From contig CM121341.1 in NCBI GenBank assembly GCA_051530055.1, positions 186,001 through 250,000 on the forward strand: a stretch of DNA of 64,000 bases, in the 5' to 3' direction. A program made the position numbers and the translations under genes. A model generated the notes under the pieces. The model was not told the DNA's origin. It made no database searches and worked only from the letters and a program-made list of their open reading frames with translations. Shown piece by piece: positions 1-16,000 of this stretch. The stretch comes from Neoechinorhynchus agilis. Taxonomy: Eukaryota; Acanthocephala. Each line of letters begins with the position of its first letter. Positions within the stretch are counted from its first letter, which is position 1.

Positions 1-3000
1 CTTAATCTGGTCTACCTTAACGCGCTGATTCCAAATCTGTATCAAGATTTGCAATAGCTGTAATGGTTCATGAGTTATGCGTTGTTCAATTTTGAGACAA
101 ACTACATTGATTATTGATATTAAAACGTCAATAAATTTAAGATATAATTAACTTTTCTACATCTTCTTTTGACGCTGAATTCACCTGCAATCACTGTTTG
201 ATGTGGCTTTTTAAATTTTTACACTTAGTTTAAGGATTGAAGTTCATAAAAGACACCTGAATTAAATCTGTAGTACTCGTAAGTTGTTAGGAAATGATAA
301 AACATTTTAAGCATATCCAATCCGCTGATTTCAATTGTGTTATTTAATTTTAATGAATCTTGCAAATTTTATGATCTTTGACTCTTGTGACTTTTGACCA
401 AATATGATATAACGATTCCCGCTTCGAATATGGCAGTTGTAGTTTAGAAGGTCAGTTGATGTGGTGTATCTTAACGCGCTGATTCCAAATCTGTATCCAG
501 ATTTGCGCTAGCTGTAATGGTTCGTTAGTTATGCGTTGTTCAATTTTGAGACAAACTACCTTGATTATTGATATTAAAACGTCAATAAATTTAAGATATA
601 ATTAACTTTTCTAGATCTACTTTTGACGCTGAATTCGCCTGCAATCACTGTTTGATGTGGCTTTTTAAATTTGTACAATTAGTTTAAGGATTGAAGTTAA
701 TAAAAGACACCTGAATTAAATCTGTAGTACTCGGAAGTTGTTATGAAATGATGAAACATTTTGAGCATATCCAATGCGCTGATTTCAATTGTGTTATCTA
801 ATTTTAATGAATCTTGCAAATTTTGTGATCTTTGACTCTTGTGACTTTTGACCAAATATGATAATGCGATTCCCGCATCGAATATTGCAGTTTTATTTTA
901 GAAAGCCAGTTGATGTTGTCATTCTTAACGCGCTTATTCCAAATCTGTATCAAGATTTTCGCTAGCTGTAATGGTTCGTGAGTTATGCGTTGTTCAATTT
1001 TGAGACAAACTACCCTGATTATTGATATTAAAACGTCAATAAATTTGAGATATAATCAACTTTTCTTTATCTACTTTTGACGCTGAATTCACCTGCAATC
1101 ACTGTTTGATGTGGCTTTTTGAATTTGTACACTTAGTTTAAGGATTGAAGTTCATAAAAGACACCTGAATTAAATCTGTAATACTCGTAAGTTGTTAGGA
1201 AATGATAAAACATTTTGAGCATATCAAATTCGCTGATTTCAATTGTGTTATCTAATTTTAATGAATCTTGCAAATTTAGTGATCTTTGACTCTTGTGACT
1301 TTTGACCAAATATGATAATGCGATTCCCGCTTCGAATATTGCAGTTATAGTGTAGGAAGTCATTTGGTCTGGTCTATCTTAACGCGCTGATTCCAAATCT
1401 GTATCAAGATTTACGCTAGCTGTAATAATTCGTGAGTTATGCGTTGTTCAATTTTGAGACAAACTACCTTGATTATTGATATTAAAACGTCAATAAATTT
1501 AAGATATAATTAACTTTTCTAGATCTACTTTTGACGCTGAATTCACCTGCAATCACTGTTTGATGTTGCTTTTCAAATTTTTACACTTAGTTTAAGGATT
1601 GAAGTTCATAAAAGACACCTTAATTAAATCTGCAGTACTCGTAAGTTGTTAGGAAATGATAAAACATTTTGAGCATATCAAATTCGCTGATTTCAATTGT
1701 GTTATCTAATTTTAATGAATCTTGCAAATTTAATGATCTTTGACTCTTGTGACTTTTGACCAAATATGATAATGCGATTCCCGCTTCGAATATTGCAGTT
1801 GTAGTTTAGAAAGTCAGTTGATGTGGTCCACCTTAACGCGCTGATTCCAAATCTGTATCAAGATTTGCGCTAGCTGTAATAATTCGTGAGTTATGCGTTG
1901 TTCAATTTTGAGACAAACTACCTTGATTATTGATATTAAAACGTCAATAAATTTAAGATATAATTAACTTTTCTAGATATCCTTTTGACGCTTAATTCAC
2001 CTGCAATCACTGTTTGATGTGGCTTTTTAAATTTTTACACTTAGTTTAAGGATTGAAGTTCATAAAAGACACCTGAATTAAATCTGTAGTACTCGTAAGT
2101 TGTTAGGAAATGATAAAACATTTTGAGCATATCAAATGCGCTGATTTCAATTGTGTTATCTAATTTTAATGAATCTTGCAAATTTAGTGATCTTTGACTC
2201 TTGTGACTTTTGACCAAATATGATAATACGATTCCCGCTTCGAATATTGCAGTTGTAGTTTAGAAAGTCAGTTGATGTTGTCCACCTTAACGCGCTGATT
2301 CCAAATCTGTATCCAGATTTTCGCTAGCTGTAATGGTTCGTGAGTTATGCGTTGTTCAATTTTGAGACAAACTACCTTGATTATTGATATTAAAACGTCA
2401 ATAAATTTAAGATATAATTAACTTTTCTAGATATCCTTTTGACGCTGAATTCACCTGCAATAACTGTTTTATGTGGCTTTTTAAATTTTTATACTTAGTT
2501 TAAGGATTGAAGTTCATAAAAGACACCTGAATTAAATCTGTAGTACTCGTAAGTTGTTAGGAAATGATAAAACATTTTGAGCATATCCAATGCGCTTATT
2601 TCAATTGTGTTATCTAATTTTAATGAATCTTGCAAATTTAGTGATCTTTGACTCTTGCTACTTTTTACCAAATATGATAATGCGATTCCCGCTTCGAATA
2701 TTGCAGTTGTAGTTTAGAAAGTAAGTTAGTCTGGTCTATCCTAATGCGCTGATTCCAAATCTGTATCCAGATTTGCGCTAGCTGTATTGGTTCGTTAGTA
2801 ATGCGTTGTTCAATTTTGAGACAAACTACCTTGATTATTGATATTAAAACGTCAACAAATTTAAGATAAAATTAACTTTTCTAGATCTACTTTTGACGCT
2901 GAATTCACCTGCAATCACTGTTTGATGTGGCTTTTGAAATTTTTACACTTAGTTTAAGGATTGGAGTTCATAAAAGACACCTGAATTAAATCTGTACTAC

Positions 3001-6000
3001 TCTTAAGTTGTTAGGAAATGATAAAACATTTTGAGCATATCCAATGCGCTGATTTCAATTGTGTTATCTAATTTTAATGAATCTTGCAAATTTAGTGATC
3101 TTTGACTCTTGTGACTTTTGACCAAATATGATAATGCGATTCCCGCATCGAATATTGCAGTTGTATTTTAGAAAGCCAGTTGATGTTGTCATTCTTAACG
3201 CGCTTATTCCAAATCTGTATCCAGATTTGCGCTAGCTGTAATGGTTCGTGAGTTATGCTTTGTACAATTTTGAGACAAACTACCTTGATTATTGATATTA
3301 AAACGTCAATAAATTTAAGATGTAATTAACTTTTCTAGATCTACTTTTGGCGCTGAATTCACCTGCAAGCACTGTTTGATGTGGCTTTTTTAATTTGTAC
3401 ACTTAGTTTAAGGATTGAAGTTCATAAAAGACACCTGAATTAAATCTGTAGTACTCGTAAGTTGTTATGAAATGATAAAACATTTTGAGCATATCCAGTC
3501 CGCTGATTTAAATTGTGTTATTTAATTTTAATGAATCTTGCAAATTTTATGATCTTTGACTCTTGTGACTTTTGACCAAATATGATATCACGATTCCCGC
3601 TTCGAATATTGCAGTTGTATTTTAGAAACTTAGTTGATGTGGTGTATCTTAACGCGCTGATTCCAAATCTGTATCCAGATTTGCGCTAGCTTTAATGGTT
3701 CGTGAGTTATGCTTTGTTCAATTTTGAGACAAACTACCTTGATTATTGATATTAAAACGTCAATAAATTTAAGATATAATTAACTTTTCTAGATCTACTT
3801 TTGACGCTGAATTCACCTGCAATCACTGTTTGATGTGGCTTTTGAAATTTTTACACTTAGTTTCAGGATTGAAGTTCATAAAAGACACCTGAATTAAATC
3901 TGTAGTACTCTTAAGTTTTTATGAAATGATAAAAAATTTTGAGCATATCAAATTCGCTGATATCAATTGTATTATCTAATTTTAATAAATCTTGCAAATT
4001 TAGTCATCTTTGACTCTTGTGACTTTTGACCAAATATGATAATGCGATTCCCGCTTCGAATATTGCAGTTGTAGTTTAGATAGTCATATAGTCTGGTCTA
4101 TCTTAACGCGCTGATTCCAAATCTGTATCAAGATTTTCAATAGCTGTAATGGTTCGTGAGTTATGCGTTGTTCAACTTTGAGACAAACTGCCTTGATTAT
4201 TGATATTAAAACGTCAATAAATTTAAGATATAATTAACTTTTCTAGATCTACTTTTGACGCTGAATGCACCTGCAGTCAATGTTTGATGTGGCTTTTTAA
4301 ATTTTTACACTTAGTTTAAGGATTGAAGTTCATAAAAGACACCTGAATTAAATCTGTAGTACTCTTAAGTTGTTAGGAAATGATAAAACATTTTGAGCAT
4401 ATCCAATCCGCTGATTTCAATTGTGTTATTTAATTTTAATGAATCTTGCAAATTTTACGATCTTTGACTCTTGTGACTTTTGACCAAATATGATATCACG
4501 ATTCCCGCTTCGAATATTGCAGTTGTATTTTAGAAACTTAGTTGATGTGGTGTATTTTAACGCGCTGATTCCAAATCTGTATCCAGATTTGCGCTAGCTT
4601 TAATGGTTGGTGAGTTATGCTTTGTTCAATTTTGAGACAAACTACCTTGATTATTGATATTAAAACGTCAATAAATTTAAGATATAATCAACTTTTCTAG
4701 ATCTACTTTTGATGCTAAATTCACCTGCAAGCACTGTTTGATGTGGCCTTTTAAATTTGTACACTTAGTATTAGGATTGAAGTTCATAAAAGACACCTGA
4801 ATTAAATCTGTAGTACTCGTAAGTTGTTATGAAATGATAAAACATTTTGAGCATATCCAGTCCGCTGATTTCAATTGTGTTATCTAATTTTAATGAATCT
4901 TGCAAATTTAGTGATCTTTGACTCTTGTGACTTTATACCAAATATGATAATGCGATTCCCGCATCGAATATTGCAGTTGTATTTTAGAAACTCAGTTGAT
5001 GTGGTTAGTCTTAACGCGCTGATTCCAAATCTGTATCCAGATTTGCGCTAGCTGTAATGGTTCGTGAGTTATGCTTTGTACAATTTTGAGATAAACTACC
5101 TTGATTATTGATATTAAAACGTCAATAAATTAAAGATATAATTAACTTTTCTAGATCTACTTTTGACGCTGAATTCACCTGCGAGCACTGTTTGATGTGG
5201 CTTTTTTTATTTGTACACTTAGTTTAAGGATTGAAGTTCATAAAAGACACCTGAATTAAATCTGTAGTACTCGTAAGTTGTTATGAAATGGTAAAAATTT
5301 TTGAGCATATCCAGTCCGCTGATTTCAATTGTGTTATCTAATTTTAATGAATCTTGCAAATTTAGATATCTTTGACTCTTGTGACTTTTGACCAAATATG
5401 ATAATGCGATTCCCGCTTCGAATATTGAAGTTGTAGTTTAGATAGTCACTTAGTCTGGTCTATCTTAACGCGCTGATTCCAAATCTGTATCAAGATTTTC
5501 AATAGCTGTAATGTTTCGTGAGTTATACGTTGTTCAATTTTTAGACAAACTACCTTGATTATTGATATTAAAACGTCAATAAATTTAAGATAAAATTAGC
5601 TTTTCTAGATATCCTTTTGACGCTGAATTCACCTGCAATAACTGTTTTATGTGGCTTTTTAAATTTTTATACTTAGTTTAAGGATTGAAGTTCATAAAAG
5701 ACACCTGAATTAAATCTGTAGTACTCGTAAGTTGTTAGGAAATGATAATAATTTTGAGCATATATAATGTGCTGATTTCAATTGTGTTACCTAATTTTAA
5801 TAAATCTTGCTAATTTAGTGATCTTTGACTCTTGTGACTTTTGACCAAACATGATAATGCGATTCCGCTTCGAATATTGCAGTTGTAGTTTAGCAAGTTA
5901 TTTAGTCTGGTCAACCTTAACGCGCTGATTCCAAATCTGTATCCAGATTTTCAATAGCTGGAATAATTCTTGAGTTATGCGCTGTTCAATTTTGAGAAAA

Positions 6001-8099
6001 ACTACCTTGAATATTGATATTAAAATGTTAATAAATTTAAGATAAAATTAACTTTTCTAGATATCCAGTTGACGCTCAATTCACCTGCAATCACTGTTTG
6101 ATGTGGCTTTTTAAATTTTTATACTTAGTTTAAGGATTGAAGTTCATAAAAGACACCTGAATTAAATCTGTAGTACTCGTAAGTTGTTAGGAAATGATAA
6201 TAATTTTGAGCATATATAATGTGCTGATTTCAATTGTGTTACCTAATTTTAATAAATCTTGCTAATTTAGTGATCTTTGACTCTTGTGACTTTTGACCAA
6301 ATATGATAATGCGATTCCCGCTTCGAATATTGCAGTTGTAGTTTAGAAAGTCAGTTAGTCTGGTCTATCTTAACGCGCTGATTCCAAATCTGTATCCAGA
6401 TTTGCGCTAGCTGTAATGGTTCGTGAGTTATGCGTTGTTCAATTTTGAGACAAACTACCTTGATTATTGATATTAAAACGTCAATAAATTTAAGATAAAA
6501 TTAACTTTTCTAGATATCCAGTTGACGCTCAATTCACCTGCAATCACTGTTTGATGTGGCTTTTAAAATTTTTATACTTAGTTTAAGGATTGAAGTTCAT
6601 AAAAGACACCTGAATTAAATCTGTAGTACTCGTAAGTTGTTAGGAAATGATAAAAATTTTGAGCATATCTAATGCGCTGATTTCAATTGTGTTATCTAAT
6701 TTTAATGAATCTTGCAAATTTAGTGATCTTTGACTCTTGTGACTTTTGACCAAATATGATAATGCGATTCCCGCTTCGAATATTGCAGTTGTAGTTTAGA
6801 AAGTAAGTTAGTCTGGTCTATCCTAATGCGCTGATTCCAAATCTGTATCCAGATTTGCGCTAGCTGTATTGGTTCGTTAGTAATGCGTTGTTCAATTTTG
6901 AGACAAACTACCTTGATTATTGATATTAAAACGTCAACAAATTTAAGATAAAATTAACTTTTCTAGATATCCTTTTGACGCTCAATTCACCTGCAATCAC
7001 TGTTTGATGTGGCTTTCTAAATTTGTACACTTAGTTTAAGGATTGAAGTTCATAAAAGACACCTGAATTAAATCTGTAGTACTCGTAAGTTGTTAGGAAA
7101 TGATAAAACATTTTGAGCATATCTAATGCGCTGATTTCAATTGTGTTATCTAATTTTAATGAATCTTGCAAATTTAGTGATCTTTGACTCTTGTGACTTT
7201 TGACCAAATATGATAATGCGATTCCCGCTTCGAATATTGCAGTTGTAGTTTAGAAAGTCATTTAGTCTTGTCTACCTTAACGCGCTGATTCCAAATCTGT
7301 ATCCAGATTTGCAATAGCTGTAATGGTTCGTGAGTTATGCGTTGTTCAATTTTGAGACAAACTACCTTGATTATTGATATTAAAACGTCAATAAATTTAA
7401 GATATAATTAACTTTTCTAGATCTACTTTTGACGCTGAATTCACCTGCAATCACTGTTCGATGTGGCTTTATAAATTTTTACACTTAGTTTAAGGATTGA
7501 AGTTCATAAAAGACACCTGAATTAAATCTGTAGTACTCGTAAGTTGTTAGGAAATGATAAAACATTTTGAGCATATCTAATGCGCTGATTTCAATTGTGT
7601 TATCTAATTTTAATGAATCTTGCAAATTTAGTGATCTTTGACTCTTGTGACTTTTGACCAAATATGATAATGCGATTCCCGCTTCGAATATTGCAGTTGT
7701 GGTTTAGAAAGTCAGTTATTCTGGTCTACCTTAACGCGCTGATTCCAAATCTGTATCCAGATTTGCGATAGCTGTAATGGTTCTTGAGTTATGCGTTGTT
7801 CAATTTTGAGACAAACTACCTTGATTATTGATATTAAAACGTCAATAAATTTAAGATATAATTAACTTTTCTAGATCTACTTTTGACGCTGAATTCACCT
7901 GCAATCACTGTTTGATGTGGCTTTTTAAATTTGTACACTTAGTTTAAGGATTGAAGTTCATAAAAGACACCTGAATTAAATCTGTAGTACTCGTAAGTTG
8001 TTAGGAAATGATAAAACATTTTGAGCATATCTAATCCGCTGATTTCAATTGTGTTATCTAATTTTAATGAATCTTGCAAATTTTGTGATCTTTGACTCT

Positions 8100-9840
8100 T
8101 GTGACTTTTGACCAAATATGATAATGCCTTTCCCGCTTAGAATATTGCAGTTGTAGTTTAAAATGTAAGTTAGTCTAGTCGATCTTAACGCGCTGATTCC
8201 AAATCTGTATCCGGATTTGCGCTAGCTGTGATGGTTCGTGAGTTATGCGTTGTTCAATTTTGAGACAAACTACCTTGATTATTGATATTAAAACGTCAAT
8301 AAATTTAAGATATAATTAACTTTTCTAGATCTACTTTTGACGCTGAATTCACCTGCAGTCACTGTTTGATGTGAATTTTTAATCTTGTACACTTAGTTTA
8401 AGGATTGAAGTTCATAAAAGACACCTGAATTAAATCTGTAGTACTCGTAAGTTGTTAGTAAATGATAAAACATACTGAGCATATCTAATGCGCCGATTTC
8501 AATTGTGTTATCTAATTTTAATGAATCTTGCAAGTTTAGTGATCTTTGACTCTTGTGACTTTTGACCAAATATGATAATGCGATTCCCGCTTCGAATATT
8601 GCAGTTGTAGTTTAGAAAGTAAGTTATTCTGGTCTATCTTAACGCGCTGATTCACAATCTGTATCCAGATTTGCAATAGCTGTAATGGTTCGTGAGTTAT
8701 ACGTTGTTCAATTTTGAGACAAACTACCTTGATTATTATATAAAAACGTCAATAAATTTAAGATATAATTAACTTTTCTAGATCTACTTTTGACGCTGAA
8801 TTCACCTGCAATCACTGTATGATGTGGCTTTTCAAATTTTTACACCTAGTTTAAGGATTGAAATTCATAAAAGACACCTGAATTAAATCTGTAGTACTCG
8901 TAAGTTGTTAGGAAATGATAAAACATTTTGAGCATATCTAATGCGCTGATTTCAATTGTGTTACCTAATTTTAATGAATCTTGCAAATTTAGTGATCTTT
9001 GACTCTTGTGACTTTTGACCAAAAATGATAATGCGATTCCCGCTTCGAATATTGCAGTTGTAGTATAGAAAGTCAATTAGTCCGGTCTATCTTAAGGCGC
9101 TGATTCCAAATCTGTATCCAGATTTGCGATAGCTGTAATAATTCTTCTGAATTCACCTGCAATCTTTGTTTGATGTGGCTTTTTAAATTTGTACACTTAG
9201 TTTAAGGATTGAAGTTCATAAAAGACACCTGAATTAAATCTGTAGTACTCGTAAGTTGTTAGGAAATGATAAAACATTTTGAGCATATCTAATTTTCGGA
9301 TTTCAATTGTGTTACGTAATTTTAATGAATCTTGCAAATTTAGTGATCTTTGACTCTTGTGACTTTTGACCAAATATGATAATGCGATTTCCGCTTCGAA
9401 TATGGCAGTTGTAGTTTAGAAAGTCATTTAGTCTGGTCTACCTTAACGCGCTGATTCCAAATCTGTATCCAGATTTGCAATAGCTGTAATGGTTCGTTAG
9501 TTATGCGTTGATCAATTTTTAGACAAACTACCTTGATTATTGATATTAAAACGTCAATAAATTTAAGATATAATTAACTTTTCTAGATCTACTTTTGACG
9601 CTGAATTCACCTGTTATAACTGTTTGATGTGGCTTTTTAAATTTTTACACTTAGTTTAAGGATTGAAGTTCATAAAAGACACCTGAATTAAATCTGTAGT
9701 ACTCGTAAGTTGTTAGGAAATGATAAAACATTTTGAGCATATCTAATGCGCTGATTTCAATTGTGTTATCTAATTTTAATGAATCTTGCAAATTTAGTGA
9801 TCTTTGACTCTTGTGACTTTTGACCAAATATGATAATGCG
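8100..9840. repeat. Higher-order block R, copy 1
   Basis: This multi-monomer stretch reappears at about 31,815-33,555, offset 23,714 bp. Shared private variants include ATCCGG or ATCCGA in place of ATCCAG near the start, a 4-bp shorter ATTATATAAAAACG segment, a short monomer near 9,140, and TCTAATTTTCGGATTTC near 9,290. Sharing a series of rare variants in the same order indicates duplication of the whole block rather than of single monomers. Confidence 0.65.
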
Positions 9841-10099
9841 ATTCCCGCTTCGAATATTGCAGTTGTAGTTTAGAATGTAAGTTAATCTAGTCCATCTTAA
9901 CGCGCTGATTCCAAATCTGTATCCGGATATGCGATAGCTGTAGTGGTTCGTGAGTTATGCGTTGTTCAATTTTGAGACAAACTACCTTGATTATTATATA
10001 AAAACGTCAATAAATTTAAGATATAATTAACTTTTCTTGATCTACTTTTGACGCTGAATTCACCTGCAGTCACTGTTTGATGTGAATTTTTAATCTTGT

Positions 10100-11650
10100 A
10101 CACTTAGTTTAAGGATTGAAATTCATAAAAGACACCTGAATTAAATCTGTAGTTCTCGTAAGTTGTTAGGAAATGATAAAACATTTTGAGCATATCTAAT
10201 GCGCTGATTTCAATTGTGTTACCTAATTTTAATGAATCTTGCAAATTTAGTGATCTTTGACTCTTGTGACTTTTGACCAAAAATGATAATGCGATTCCCG
10301 CTTCGAATATTGCAGTTGTAGTTTAGAAAGTCAATTAGTCCGGTCTATCTTAAGGCGCTGATTCCAAATCTGTATCCAGATTTGCGATAGCTGTAATAAT
10401 TCTTCTGAATTCACCTGCAATCACTTTTGATGTGGCTTTTTAAATTTGTACACTTTGTTTAAGGATTGAAGTTCAAAAAAGATACCATAATTAAATCTGT
10501 AGTACTCGTAAGTTGTTAGGAAATGATAAAACATTTTGAGCATATCTAATGCGCTGATTTCAATTGTGTTACCTAATTTTAATGAATCTTGCAAATTTAG
10601 TGATATTTGATTCTTGTGACTTTTGACCAAATATGATAATGCGATTCCCGCTTCGAATATTTAAGTTGTAGTTTAGAAAGTCCGTTAATCTTGTCTACCT
10701 TAACGCGCTGATTTTAAATCTCCATCCAGATTTGCGATAGCTGTAATCGTTCGTGAGTTATGCGTTGTTCAATTTTGAGACAAACTACCTTGATTATTGA
10801 TATTAAAACGCCAATAAATTTAAGATATAATAAACTTTTCTAGATCTACTTTTGACGCTGAATTCACCTGCAATCCCTTTTGATGTGACTTTTTAAATTT
10901 GTACACTTTGCTTAAGGATTGAAGTTCAAAAAAGATACCATAATTTAATCTGTAGTACTCGTAAGTTGTTAGGAAATGATAAAACATTTTGAGCATATCC
11001 AATGCGCTGATTTCAATTGTGTTATCTAATTTTAATGAATCTTGCAAATTTAGTGATCTTTGACTCTTGTGACTTTTGACCAAATATGATAATGCGATTC
11101 CCGCTTCGAATATTGCAGTTGTAGTTTAGAAGGTCAGTCCGTCTGGTCTACCTTAACGCGCTGATTCCAAATCTATATCCAGATTTGCGCTAGCTGTAAT
11201 TGTTCGTGAGTTATGCGCTTTTCAATTTTGAGACAAACTACCTTGAATATTGATATTAAAGCGTTAATAAATTTAAGATGTAATTAACTTTTCTAGATCT
11301 ACTTTTGACGCTGAATTCACCTGCAATCACTGTTTGATGTGGCATTTTAAATTTTTATACTTAGTTTAAGGATTGAAGTTCATAAAAGACACCTGAATTA
11401 AATCTGTAGTACTCGTAAGTTGTTAGGAAATGATAAAACATTTTGAGCATATCCAATGCGCTTATTTCAATTGTGTTATCTAATTTTAATGAATCTTGCC
11501 AATTTAGTGATCTTTGACTCTTGTTACTTTTGACCAAATATGATAATGCCTTTCCCGCTTAGAATGTTGCAGTTGTAGTTTAAAATGTAAGTTAGTCTAG
11601 TCGATCTTAACGCGCTGATTCCAAATCTGTATCCGGATTTGCGCTAGCTG
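10100..11650. repeat. Higher-order block P, copy 1
   Basis: This block holds a short monomer (junction near 10,405), a monomer with CACTTTGTTTAAGG and GATACCATAATT, then one with AACGCCAATAAATTT and CAATCCCTTTTGATG. The same succession occurs at about 21,800-23,349 (offset 11,699), 29,030-30,420 (offset 18,930) and, less exactly, 34,270-35,480. Confidence 0.7.
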
Positions 11651-13279
11651 TAATGGTTCGTGAGTTATGCGTTGTTCAATTTTGAGACAAACTACCTTGA
11701 TTATTGATATTAAAACGTCAATAAATTTAAGATATAATAACTTTTCTAGATCTACTTTTGACGCTGAATTCACCTGCAATCACGTTTGATGTGGCTTTTT
11801 AAATTTTACACTTAGTTTAAGGATTGAAGTTCAAAAAGACACCTAATTAAATCTGTAGTACTCGTAAGTTGTTAGGAAATGATAAAACATTTTGAGCATA
11901 TCTAATGCGCTGATTTCAATTGTGTTATCTAATTTTAATGAATCTTGCAAATTTAGTGATCTTTACTCTTGTACTTTTGACCAAATATGATAATGCTTCC
12001 CGCTTGAATATTGCAGTTGTAGTTTAAAAGTTATCTAGTCATCTTAACGCGCTGATTCCAAATCTGTATCCGGATTTGCGCTAGCTGTGGTGGTTCGTGA
12101 GTTATGCGTTGTTCAATTTTGAGACAAACTACCTTGATTATTGATATCAAAGCGTCAATAAATTTAAGATATAATAAACTTTTCTAGATCTACTTTTGAC
12201 GCTGAATTCACCTGCAGTCACTGTTTGATGTGAATTTTTAATCTTGTACACTTAGTTTAAGGATTGAAGTTCATAAAAGACACCTGAATTAAATCTGTAG
12301 TACTCGTAAGTTGTTAGTAAATGATAAAACATACTGAGCATATCTAATGTCCGATTTCAATTGTGTTATCTAATTTTAATGAATCTTGCAAGTTTAGTGA
12401 TCTTTGACTCTTGTGACTTTTGACCAAATATGATAATGCGATTCCCGCTTCGAATATTGCAGTTGTAGTTTAGAATGTAAGTTAATCTGGTCTATCTTAA
12501 CGCGCTGATTCAAAATCTGTATCCAGATTTGCAATAGCTGTAATGGTTCGTGAGTTATGCGTTGTTCAATTTTGAGACAAACTACCTTGATTATTGATAT
12601 TAAAACGTCAATAAATTTAAGATATAATTAACTTTTCTAGATCTACTTTTGACGCTGAATTCACCTGCAATCACTGTTTGATGTGACTTTTTAAATTTTT
12701 ACACTTAGTTTAAGGATTGAAGTTCATAAAAGACACCTGAATTAAATCTGTAGTACTCGTAAGTTGTTAGGAAATGATAAAACATTTTGAGCATATCCAA
12801 TGCGCTGATTTCAATTGTGTTATCTAATTTTAATGAATCTTGCAAATTTAGTGATCTTTGACTCTTGTGACTTTTGACCAAATATGATAATGCGATTCCC
12901 GCTTCGAATATTGCAGTTGTAGTTTAGAAAGTCAGTCCGTCTGGTCTACCTTAACGCGCTGATTCCAAATCTGTATCCAGATTTGCGCTAGCTGTAATTG
13001 TTCGTGAGTTATGCGTTTTTCAATTTTGAGACAAACTACCTTGATTATTGATATTAAAGCGTTAATAAATTTAAGATATAATTAACTTTTCTAGATCTAC
13101 TTTTGACGCTGAATTCACCTGCAATCACTGTTTGATGTGGCATTTTAAATTTTTATACTTAGTTTAAGGATTGAAGTTCAAAAAAGACACCTGAATTAAA
13201 TCTGTAGTACTCGTAAGTTGTTAGGAAATGATAAAACATTTTGAGCATATCCAATGCGCTTATTTTAATTGTGTTATCT

Positions 13280-16000
13280 AATTTTAATGAATCTTGCCAA
13301 TTTAGTGATCTTTGACTCTTGTTACTTTTGACCAAATATGATAATGCCTTTCCCGCTTAGAATGTTGCAGTTGTAGTTTAAAATGTAAGTTAGTCTAGTC
13401 GATCTTAACGCGCTGATTCCAAATCTGTATCCGGATTTGCGCTAGCTGTGGTGGTTCGTGAGTTATGCGTTGTTCAATTTTGAGACAAACTACCTTGATT
13501 ATTGATATCAAAGCGTCAATAAATTTAAGATATAATAAACTTTTCTAGATCTACTTTTGACGCTGAATTCACCTGCAGTCACTGTTTGATGTGAATTTTT
13601 AATCTTGTACACTTAGTTTAAGGATTGAAGTTCATAAAAGACACCTGAATTAAATCTGTAGTACTCGTAAGTTGTTAGTAAATGATAAAACATACTGAGC
13701 ATATCTAATGTCCGATTTCAATTGTGTTATCTAATTTTAATGAATCTTGCAAGTTTAGTGATCTTTGACTCTTGTGACTTTTGACCAAATATGATAATGC
13801 GATTCCCGCTTCGAATATTGCAGTTGTAGTTTAGAATGTAAGTTATTCTGGTCTATCTTAACGCGCTGATTCACAATCTGTATCCAGATTTGCAATAGCT
13901 GTAATGGTTCGTGAGTTATACGTTGTTCAATTTTGAGACAAACTACCTTGATTATTATATAAAAACGTCAATAAATTTAAGATATAATTAACTTTTCTAG
14001 ATCTACTTTTGACGCTGAATTCACCTGCAATCACTGTTTGATGTGGCTTTTTAAATTTTTACACTTAGTTTAAGGATTGAAGTTCATAAAAGACACCTGA
14101 ATTAAATCTGTAGTACTCGTAAGTTGTTAGGAAATGATAAAACATTTTGAGCATATCTAATGCGCTGATTTCAATTGTGTTATCTAATTTTAATGAATCT
14201 TGCAAATTTAGTGATCTTTGACTCTTGTGACTTTTGACCAAATATGATAATGCGATTCCCGCTTCGAATATTGCAGTTGTAGTTTAGAAAGTCAGATAGT
14301 CCGGTCTATCTTAAGGCGCTGATTCCAAATCTGTATCCAGATTTGCGATAGCTGTAATGATTCTTCTGAATTCACCTGCAATCACTTTTGATGTGGCTTT
14401 TTAAATTTGTACACTTTGTTTAAGGATTGAAGTTCAAAAAAGACACCATAATTAAATCTGTAGTACTCGTAAGTTGTTAGGAAATGATAAAACATTTTGA
14501 GCATATCTAATGCGCTGATTTCAATTGTGTTATCTAATTTTAATGAATCTTGCAAATTTAGTGATATTTGACTCTTGTGACTTTTGACCAAATATGATAA
14601 TGCGATTCCCGCTTCGAATATTTAAGTTGTAGTTTAGAAAGTCAGTTAATCTGGTCTACCTTAACGCGCTGATTCTAAATCTCCATCCAGATTTGCGATA
14701 GCTGTAATGGTTCGTGAGTTATGCGTTGTTCAATTTTGAGACAAACTACCTTGATTATTGATATTAAAACGCCAATAAATTTAAGATATAATAAACTTTT
14801 CTAGATCTACTTTTGACGCTGAATTCACCTGCAATCCCTTTTGATGTGACTTTTTAAATTTGTACACTTTGCTTAAGGATTGAAGTTCAAAAAAGATACC
14901 ATAATTAAATCTGTAGTACTCGTAAGTTGTTAGGAAATGATAAAACATTTTGAGCATATCCAATGCGCTGATTTCAATTGTGTTATCTAATTTTAATGAA
15001 TCTTGCAAATTTAGTGATCTTTGACTCTTGTGACTTTTGACCAAACATGATAATGCGATTCCGCTTCGAATATTGCAGTTGTAGTTTAGCAAGTGATTTA
15101 GTCTGGTCAACCTTAACGCGCTGATTCCAAATCTGTATCCAGATTTTCAATAGCTGGAATAATTCTTGAGTTATGCGCTGTTCAATTTTGAGAAAAACTA
15201 CCTTGAATATTGATATTAAAATGTTAATAAATTTAAGATAAAATTAACTTTTCTAGATATCCAGTTGACGCTCAATTCACCTGCAATCACTGTTTGATGT
15301 GGCTTTTTAAATTTTTATACTTAGTTTAAGGATTGAAGTTCATAAAAGACACCTGAATTAAATCTGTAGTACTCGTAAGTTGTTAGGAAATGATAATAAT
15401 TTTGAGCATATATAATGTGCTGATTTCAATTGTGTTACCTAATTTTAATAAATCTTGCTAATTTAGTGATCTTTGACTCTTGTGACTTTTGACCAAATAT
15501 GATAATGCGATTCCCGCTTCGAATATTTCAGTTGTAGTTTAGAAAGTCAGTTATTCTGGTCTACCTTAACGCGCTGATTCCAAATCTATATCCAGATTTG
15601 CGCTAGCTGTAATTGTTCGTGAGTTATGCGTTGTTCAATTTTGAGACAAACTACCTTGATTATTGATATTAAAACGTAAATAAATTTAAGATAGAATTAA
15701 CTTTTCTAGATATCCAGTTGACGCTCAATTCACCTGCAATAACTGTTTTATGTGGCTTTTTAAATTTTTATACTTAGTTTAAGGATTGAAGTTCATAAAA
15801 GACACCTGAATTAAATCTGTAGTACTCGTAAGTTGTTAGGAAATGATAAAACATTTTGAGCATATCCAATGCGCTTATTTCAATTGTGTTATCTAATTTT
15901 AATGAATCTTGCAAATTTAGTGATCTTTGACTCTTGCTACTTTTTACCAAATATGATAATGCGATTCCCGCTTCGAATATTGCAGTTGTAGTTTAGAAAG
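13280..16000. repeat. Higher-order block Q, copy 1
   Basis: This run of about six monomers is repeated in register at about 24,090-26,825 (offset about 10,806). Diagnostic variants are CTAGTCGATC with ATCCGG, the TGCGATAGC-TTCTTCTGAATTC short monomer, and a monomer with GAGAAAAACTACC and TATATAATGTGCTG. Copy 1 is followed by an aberrant partial unit near 16,030 that copy 2 lacks. Confidence 0.65.
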